Positions 7,177 to 11,224 of a stretch of 11,224 bases of DNA are shown piece by piece. The stretch covers positions 10,205-21,428 of the forward strand of contig PAUU01000055.1 in assembly GCA_002713825.1 (NCBI GenBank), written 5' to 3'. The position numbers and the translations under genes are program-made. The DNA comes from Acidiferrobacteraceae bacterium. Its GTDB lineage: Bacteria; Pseudomonadota; Gammaproteobacteria; Arenicellales; UBA868. Under the pieces are notes generated by a model. The model made no database searches. It was not told the origin of the DNA and was given only the letters and a program-made list of their open reading frames with translations. Position 1 is the first letter of the stretch. Each line of letters begins with the position of its first letter.

Positions 7177-7204
7177 ACTTAACATAATATACATTATGCG
7201 TAAC
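7177..7204 (-). other. dif: dif site: XerC/XerD chromosome dimer resolution site
   Basis: Read on the minus strand the 28 bases are an 11-base XerC arm GTTACGCATAA, a 6-base centre TGTATA and an 11-base XerD arm TTATGTTAAGT. By my count against the E. coli dif sequence as I remember it, 25 of 28 positions match, including the whole central region and the inner palindromic halves of both arms. XerCD recombinase acts here under FtsK control to resolve chromosome dimers, so the site marks the replication terminus region. It lies in the 218-base gap between bactofilin (upstream side) and the tatD stop. The tatD-fabF genes run towards dif, as expected for leading-strand genes near the terminus. 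A dif copy at the edge of an Xer-integrated mobile element is the alternative. Confidence 0.85.
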
Positions 7205-7241
7205 AATATAGCGGAGCCGCCACAAAGACCAGGTAATCAGG

Positions 7242-8018
7242 CTATCTATTGGCGCAGCTGAAGAGACGAAAAAAGTTCCTTGTCGTGAGCGCTGCCAGTT
7301 CTGCAAACTCTAGTCCACGCAGCTCAGCCAGGTACTCTGCCGTGTGCTTTACGAAGGCTGGTTCATTACGCTTCCCCCTGAACGGCACGGGCGCGAGGTA
7401 CGGTGCATCCGTCTCTACCAGCATCCTGTCGAGCGGAACTTTGCGAGCCACTTCGCGAAGCTCCTCCGCATTTTTAAACGTCACGATCCCCGAAAAAGAG
7501 ATATAGAAACCAAGATCCAAAGCGCCCTTTGCTGTCGGCCAATCCTCCGCGAAACAGTGCATGACGCCGCCAGCTTGAGACGCCTGCTCATTTTGCATGA
7601 GCTCCAGAGTCTCTCTCGCCGCATGGCGTGTATGGATGATAAGCGGCTTTTCGGTCTGCCGAGCCGCTCGAATATGCCGAGAGAATCGCTCTTTTTGCTT
7701 GCGCGCGTCACAGTCGTCCCGATAGAAGTCGAGGCCAGTCTCGCCGATCGCCACGACCTTGGGATCCGAGGCGAGTGTCTCAAGCTGCTCCTGTAAGGGT
7801 TCCTCGTTCGGCTCCAGTTGAGTGTTAGGGTGAACGCCGACGCTTGCTGAGATGTGTTCGGAGCGATTCGCAACTGCAAGAACCCGGTGAAAATCCGCAA
7901 GATTTACACAAACGCAAAGCAGATGACCAACGTCAGCCGAAAATGCGCGTTCAAGCACCCCTGAGAGGTCTTCACCAAAATCCGGGAAATCGACATGACA
8001 ATGAGAGTCGACCAGCAT
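7242..8018 (-). CDS. tatD: TatD family metal-dependent hydrolase / DNase
   Basis: A 258-residue TIM-barrel amidohydrolase-type protein from ATG 8018. That start places the metal-binding HxH motif (DSHCH, His6 and His8) at the N-terminus as in the family. It is also preceded by AAAGGAAC at 8023-8030; a longer ORF from 8093 would overlap pilZ. Further metal and catalytic residues are Glu93 (AIGETGLDFY), His129 (IIHTRH), His154 (MHCF) and Asp204 (ETDAPYLAP), all present. The PFRGKRNEP segment is typical. TatD proteins are metal-dependent 3'-5' exonucleases/endonucleases implicated in DNA repair and turnover. The position at the end of the mltG-tmk-holB-pilZ cluster corresponds to the ycfH/PA2959 type of TatD paralogue rather than the one in the tat operon. 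It ends 38 bases before the dif site. Confidence 0.93.
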   Translation of the reverse strand: MLVDSHCHVDFPDFGEDLSGVLERAFSADVGHLLCVCVNLADFHRVLAVANRSEHISASVGVHPNTQLEPNEEPLQEQLETLASDPKVVAIGETGLDFYRDDCDARKQKERFSRHIRAARQTEKPLIIHTRHAARETLELMQNEQASQAGGVMHCFAEDWPTAKGALDLGFYISFSGIVTFKNAEELREVARKVPLDRMLVETDAPYLAPVPFRGKRNEPAFVKHTAEYLAELRGLEFAELAALTTRNFFRLFSCANR

Positions 8019-8049
8019 CGCAGTTCCTTTTTGTTGAGATAAAGCGCGG

Positions 8050-8409
8050 TCAAAGTGTGTGGGTTGCAGCCGATTGTTGAGTTGCCTCAACAACCAACTC
8101 TTCGATCCGATCCTTCAATTTCGCCCCGTCCTGACCCTTAAATTGAACGCCAACGCCCTTGGTCCGGCTGCTTTGGGCCCCTGCAGGCGTCATCCAGACA
8201 ACGGTCGCGGCAAGCGCATACTGCTCCTCCCCTAGGAGCTTAACAACGAGAAATACTTCATCACCCATCCCGTATTCGTTGGGAGTCGGAACGAATAGCC
8301 CAGCATTCCTTAAGAACGGCATAAAAGCGGCCCGTAGGGTACGCAAATCGTTGATAGACACCGACAGGACACGAGGCCGTGCTTTTTTTTGAGAGCTTGG
8401 TTCGGACAT
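8050..8409 (-). CDS. pilZ: Type IV pilus assembly protein PilZ
   Basis: A 119-residue single-domain PilZ protein. The segments AAFMPFLRNAGLFVPT (27-42), YGMGDEVFLVVKLL and VVWMTPAGAQ (70-79), KGVGVQF and the C-terminal THTL closely resemble Pseudomonas aeruginosa PilZ as I remember it. It lacks the RxxxR and (D/N)xSxxG c-di-GMP-binding motifs of other PilZ-domain proteins, as the true PilZ of type IV pili does. PilZ is needed for pilus biogenesis and acts through partners such as FimX and the PilB ATPase rather than by binding c-di-GMP itself. It sits between holB and tatD, the standard gammaproteobacterial location, 24 bases after holB. The ribosome binding site is weak, so translation may depend on upstream genes of the operon. 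Confidence 0.95.
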   Translation of the reverse strand: MSEPSSQKKARPRVLSVSINDLRTLRAAFMPFLRNAGLFVPTPNEYGMGDEVFLVVKLLGEEQYALAATVVWMTPAGAQSSRTKGVGVQFKGQDGAKLKDRIEELVVEATQQSAATHTL

Positions 8410-8433
8410 CTTGATACTCTATTCGGAAAAGAC

Positions 8434-9477
8434 TCAGATTCGAGCGTGCTCTTCGCACACCCACGCGCAAATATCCTCGAGAGCAAGCTGTTCGTCAACT
8501 GCAGAGCCCACGGTCTCCCTCGCTGAACCGAGTCTTTGAAACGCGCGAATGGAAAAGCCGAGGTCGCGGAAAAGGCCCCCTGCCGAGGCTTTAGCCCCTT
8601 TTCGAACAGACTCGCGAACGGTTTGCAGAGAGAGATTCTGTAATATGTGTAGAGCTCGGTCGACCCCAACTTCTCCACAGAGTCTGGCCAGTGTCAGGCT
8701 ATCGGGGGTTTTATGGTTTTTCCCCATACAGTAGGCTACAAGAGTGGTCATGGCTGCCACGCTCCCGTTCGAAAGGAGTTCATCTATCGTGATCGGCCCG
8801 AGGCCAGAAACCAGCAAAGTTGAGAGATCCTCACTTTCTGGTTCGTGTCGCGCACGAAGCCAGGCTAAAGCATCATTCACGTTGGGCGCGGGACATTCAA
8901 TTCGAATGCAGCGGCTGTGAATGGTTGAGGGCAGTCGATAGGGGAAGCTCGTCACTAAAATGAAGTGGGTTTCCCCTGCTGGCTCCTCGAGCACTTTCAG
9001 CATAGCGTTCGCGGCATTGCGATTCAGCGCATCTGCTGCCAAGACCAACGCGACTTTCCTCCCCCCCAGGCGACTCGTTTCCAATAGCGACTCGGACAGC
9101 AGCCGAGCGCCGTCTACACTGATAAAGTTGCTTCGTTTGCGTTTCTGACTTGATTGCTCTGCATCAAGGTATCGTTGCGCGTGGCTAAGTAAGGCGGGAT
9201 GGCAGTCTTCGGCCAGCACTTCCGGCATTAACAGGTGAAGGTCAGGATGCACGCTGTTGGAGAGCAGGTGGCACGATTGGCACGAACCGCAGGCACGGCC
9301 CTGGCCCGGCTGCTTGCAAAGCATCTGTGTAGCCAGGTCGAGACCCAGGAGATACTTGCCGATCGCCGGTGGCCCGGAAACCAACAGGCCGTGATGCCTG
9401 TGATCACTGCCCAGCAGTTTTTCTCTGGTAGCGACAAGCCAGGGAAGGTCCGCTGAGTCAATCAATCGAAACCCCAA
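8434..9477 (-). CDS. holB: DNA polymerase III subunit delta' (clamp loader)
   Basis: A 347-residue AAA+ clamp-loader subunit, close to the usual ~330. It has a modified Walker A at 35-42 (GPPAIGKY: Tyr replaces the usual Ser/Thr, as expected for a subunit that does not hydrolyse ATP). A four-cysteine zinc module follows (C54, C63, C66, C69), then the AANAMLKVLEEP helix (155-166), sensor-1 region ILVTSFPYRLPSTIHSR and the SRC motif (188-190). Delta' works with delta, tau and gamma to open and load the beta clamp during replication. The only start that keeps the full N-terminus (GFRLIDSADLPWL) is a TTG at 9477, overlapping the end of tmk by 20 bases; an in-frame TTG at 9465 is the alternative. 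Translation is probably coupled to tmk. tmk-holB-pilZ-tatD is the conserved gammaproteobacterial order. Confidence 0.93.
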   Translation of the reverse strand: MGFRLIDSADLPWLVATREKLLGSDHRHHGLLVSGPPAIGKYLLGLDLATQMLCKQPGQGRACGSCQSCHLLSNSVHPDLHLLMPEVLAEDCHPALLSHAQRYLDAEQSSQKRKRSNFISVDGARLLSESLLETSRLGGRKVALVLAADALNRNAANAMLKVLEEPAGETHFILVTSFPYRLPSTIHSRCIRIECPAPNVNDALAWLRARHEPESEDLSTLLVSGLGPITIDELLSNGSVAAMTTLVAYCMGKNHKTPDSLTLARLCGEVGVDRALHILQNLSLQTVRESVRKGAKASAGGLFRDLGFSIRAFQRLGSARETVGSAVDEQLALEDICAWVCEEHARI

Positions 9478-10090
9478 ATCGCTCGTTCACCAGCAACTTT
9501 ATATTGCTATTGAGCTCGTCAACCGCCTGGCTGGCGTCGAGGTTGACTACCCGTCCTGCATCTATCTTAGCGATATGGTGATAGGCGGCCCGTACCCGTT
9601 CCTTAAATGCAGACTCCTCAGACTCGAAACGGTCGTGGCTGGCACCGCGTCCCCCGGTTCGTCGAATGCCGGCATTAATCCCGAGGTCTAGCAGTATGGT
9701 CAGGTCCGGCTTGAGACCTCCAGTCGCGATTTCCTCTAGTGAGGCGATGAGCGAATGCGGCAGGCCTCGCCCCCCGCCCTGGTAGGCGTAACTGGCGTCT
9801 GTGTAGCGGTCGCAAAGGACCCAACGGCCTGACGCTAGCGCTGGCTCAATAACTTCCTTGGTATGGTGGGATCGAGCGGCAAACATCAGCAACACCTCTG
9901 TTTCAGCATCTATAGAACTCGCATGATGCAACACCCAGTTTCTGATCTCTTCTGCGAGTTTCGTACCACCAGGCTCGCGGGTAACCAAAGGTTTTTGACC
10001 GGCAGTGGTTAGGGCCTGTGCAAGGAGTTCGATCTGAGTGGTCTTTCCGGCGCCATCTCCTCCTTCGAAGGTGATAAACCGACCTCTCAT
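9458..10090 (-). CDS. tmk: Thymidylate kinase (dTMP kinase)
   Basis: A 210-residue nucleotide kinase of typical length. The P-loop is at residues 10-17 (GGDGAGKT), the TREPGGT dTMP-site segment at 36-42, and the DRY motif with YTDASYAYQGGGRG at 93-108. The LID region (GGRGASHDRFE, ~145-155) is basic, as in the E. coli-type enzyme. It phosphorylates dTMP to dTDP in the cytoplasm and is essential for dTTP supply. It starts 18 bases after the mltG stop and overlaps holB, so it lies inside a tightly packed operon. ATG at 10090 gives the normal short N-terminus (MRGRFITFEG); no strong Shine-Dalgarno sequence is visible before it. Confidence 0.96.
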   Translation of the reverse strand: MRGRFITFEGGDGAGKTTQIELLAQALTTAGQKPLVTREPGGTKLAEEIRNWVLHHASSIDAETEVLLMFAARSHHTKEVIEPALASGRWVLCDRYTDASYAYQGGGRGLPHSLIASLEEIATGGLKPDLTILLDLGINAGIRRTGGRGASHDRFESEESAFKERVRAAYHHIAKIDAGRVVNLDASQAVDELNSNIKLLVNERFGVSID

Positions 10091-10108
10091 AAGCCGTTTG
10101 ATGGTTTC

Positions 10109-11134
10109 TCACCGACGATATTTCTTGACGGCACGGTTGTGCTCCTTCAGTGTTCTAGAAAACTCATGTGAACCGTCCCCCTTTGCCATGAAATACAGAT
10201 CCTCGGTCTCTAAGGGGTTAACTGCCGCGAGCAGCGCTGCCCGCCCGGGCAGAGAGATGGGGCCAGGCGGCAAGCCATTGCGAGTGTAGGTATTGTACGG
10301 TGTATCCTTCTTAAGATGACTCCTCTTTAGCGGCCCCTTGAAGTTCGACCCTAAACCGAATATCACCGTGGGGTCAGTCTGGAGTCGCATTTTCAAACGA
10401 AGCCGGTTGTGGAAAACGCCGCTGATTCGGGGCATCTCAGATTCAAGCATCGCTTCTTTTTGGATAATCGATGCAAGAATGAGTGCTTCGTAGGGATCGT
10501 TCAAGAGCAGGTCAGCAGCGCGCGCGTCCCAAGCGCTGGTGAGCTCCTCCTGCATTTTCGTTGCCGCACGGCCAAGAACGTTAAGGGCGCTGTCCCCTCG
10601 CAGAAAGAAATACGTCGACGGGAAGAATGCTCCTTCAACACTGGGCGCGTTCAAGGACAGATGATCTCCCAGGACGGGATCTGAGAAGTCGGCAAGAGTG
10701 TTGATCAGCATCTTTTCCTGTCCGAGCCGATCCCTGAGTTGGGAAAATCTCAAACCCTCGACGATAGTCAGTTTTCGCTGATGAACATCCCCCCTGCTGA
10801 CCTTCCCCAGGATCTGTGCAGGGTTGGTTTTTTCAGGGATAAGGTATTCCCCTGTCTTGAATGTTCCAGAGGTTCCGCTGAGAACTGCCCAAGCAAGTAC
10901 AGGCCAGCGGGATCCGGCGAATCCTTCTGAAACCAGTTGGGTTGCTAAAGAGTGGGCTCCGGTGCCGGGAGTGACGACCAGAAACTGCTCAGCCTGGTTT
11001 ATCGGCGTACGAATCGTCTGATAAAGAAAGATCAGCGAGACGCCAACACAACTTAGTGCGACTGCTGCGAAAAGACTGGCAAAACACCACAGGTACCATC
11101 GTCGTCTATGACCCTTAATCTTCACGAGCGGCAT
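10109..11134 (-). CDS. mltG: Endolytic peptidoglycan transglycosylase MltG (YceG-like)
   Basis: A 341-residue protein of the usual ~340 length. A basic N-terminus is followed by a single membrane anchor (~13-38), leaving the rest in the periplasm. A small LysM-like region (~45-110) precedes the YceG catalytic domain. The catalytic glutamate is Glu227 in ASIIQKEAML, followed by the signature segments VFHNRLRLKMRLQTDPTVIFG (240-260), YNTYTRNGLPPGPISLPG (280-297) and AAVNP...LYFMAKGDGSHEF. The enzyme cleaves nascent glycan strands and is thought to terminate their elongation. It begins 27 bases after the fabF stop, with a poor ribosome binding site. In many gammaproteobacteria pabC lies between the two genes; here there is no room for it. 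Confidence 0.95.
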   Translation of the reverse strand: MPLVKIKGHRRRWYLWCFASLFAAVALSCVGVSLIFLYQTIRTPINQAEQFLVVTPGTGAHSLATQLVSEGFAGSRWPVLAWAVLSGTSGTFKTGEYLIPEKTNPAQILGKVSRGDVHQRKLTIVEGLRFSQLRDRLGQEKMLINTLADFSDPVLGDHLSLNAPSVEGAFFPSTYFFLRGDSALNVLGRAATKMQEELTSAWDARAADLLLNDPYEALILASIIQKEAMLESEMPRISGVFHNRLRLKMRLQTDPTVIFGLGSNFKGPLKRSHLKKDTPYNTYTRNGLPPGPISLPGRAALLAAVNPLETEDLYFMAKGDGSHEFSRTLKEHNRAVKKYRR

Positions 11135-11161
11135 GTCGCGTTGAACCGAGGGGCTTGAAGA

Positions 11162-11224
11162 TTAGTATAGAGAGAATACCAAGGTCCCGTTTGTGCCGCC
11201 GAAACCGAAAGAGTTCGATACCGC
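11162..11224 (-). CDS. fabF: Beta-ketoacyl-ACP synthase II, C-terminal end (5' end outside window)
   Basis: The last 20 codons before a TAA stop at 11164-11162 read AVSNSFGFGGTNGTLVFSLY. This is the highly conserved C-terminal glycine-rich signature of elongating condensing enzymes (NSFGFGGTNGTLVF), which lines the active site next to the catalytic histidines. The gene continues beyond the right edge. FabF elongates acyl-ACP chains with malonyl-ACP in fatty acid synthesis. Identification as FabF rather than FabB rests on the signature and on its place directly upstream of mltG, the standard fabF-(pabC)-mltG-tmk arrangement. Confidence 0.9.
   Translation of the reverse strand, partial: AVSNSFGFGGTNGTLVFSLY

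Noticed and set aside
7103..7306. 67-residue minus-strand ORF covering the dif region
   Set aside because: It overlaps the end of tatD, spans dif and has no protein-like pattern or ribosome binding site; taken as chance.
8019..8093. Upstream in-frame extension of tatD, 25 residues longer
   Set aside because: It would overlap pilZ and put a non-conserved stretch before the DSHCH motif; the ATG at 8018 has a good AAAGGAAC ribosome binding site.

Overview
The window looks like a stretch of a gammaproteobacterial chromosome, most likely from a marine lineage (Cellvibrionales/Halieaceae-like is my guess; it is not proven by the sequence). The reasons are the classic gammaproteobacterial order fabF-mltG-tmk-holB-pilZ-tatD on the minus strand, a pilZ of the Pseudomonas type IV pilus type, a chromosomal dif-like site very close to the E. 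coli sequence, and a two-component pair resembling the regulators linked to the 'proteobacterial dedicated sortase' system of marine gammaproteobacteria.

Left block (1-3010, plus strand): the C-terminal part of a divergent histidine/phenylalanine ammonia-lyase homologue, entering from the left edge. Its MIO-forming Ala-Ser-Gly is replaced by Cys-Ala-Gly. It overlaps by ATGA a secreted protein with a polysaccharide-lyase-like (concanavalin-type jelly-roll) domain and a long acidic tail. A phosphoribosyltransferase of the hypoxanthine/xanthine type follows.

Middle block (3041-5976, minus strand): an OmpR-type response regulator and a large membrane sensor histidine kinase, coupled by a GTGA overlap. 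Upstream of the regulator lie a good sigma-70-like promoter and an 11-bp-spaced direct repeat that could be its own operator. A divergent small gene (6142-6372, plus) follows, then a perfect bidirectional hairpin terminator and a bactofilin gene (minus).

Right block (7177-11224): a 28-bp dif site (XerC/XerD chromosome-dimer resolution) lies between bactofilin and the end of tatD. Then, all on the minus strand and read from right to left, come fabF (only the last 20 codons), mltG, tmk, holB, pilZ and tatD. This operon combines fatty-acid synthesis, peptidoglycan strand release, dTTP synthesis, the replication clamp loader, pilus biogenesis and a TatD nuclease. pabC, which usually sits between fabF and mltG, is absent here.

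There is no gene-free stretch longer than 300 bases. The three larger gaps (5977-6141, 6373-6501, 7024-7241) hold respectively the promoter/operator candidates, the terminator and the dif site. I saw no tRNA, rRNA, CRISPR array, transposase or phage gene.
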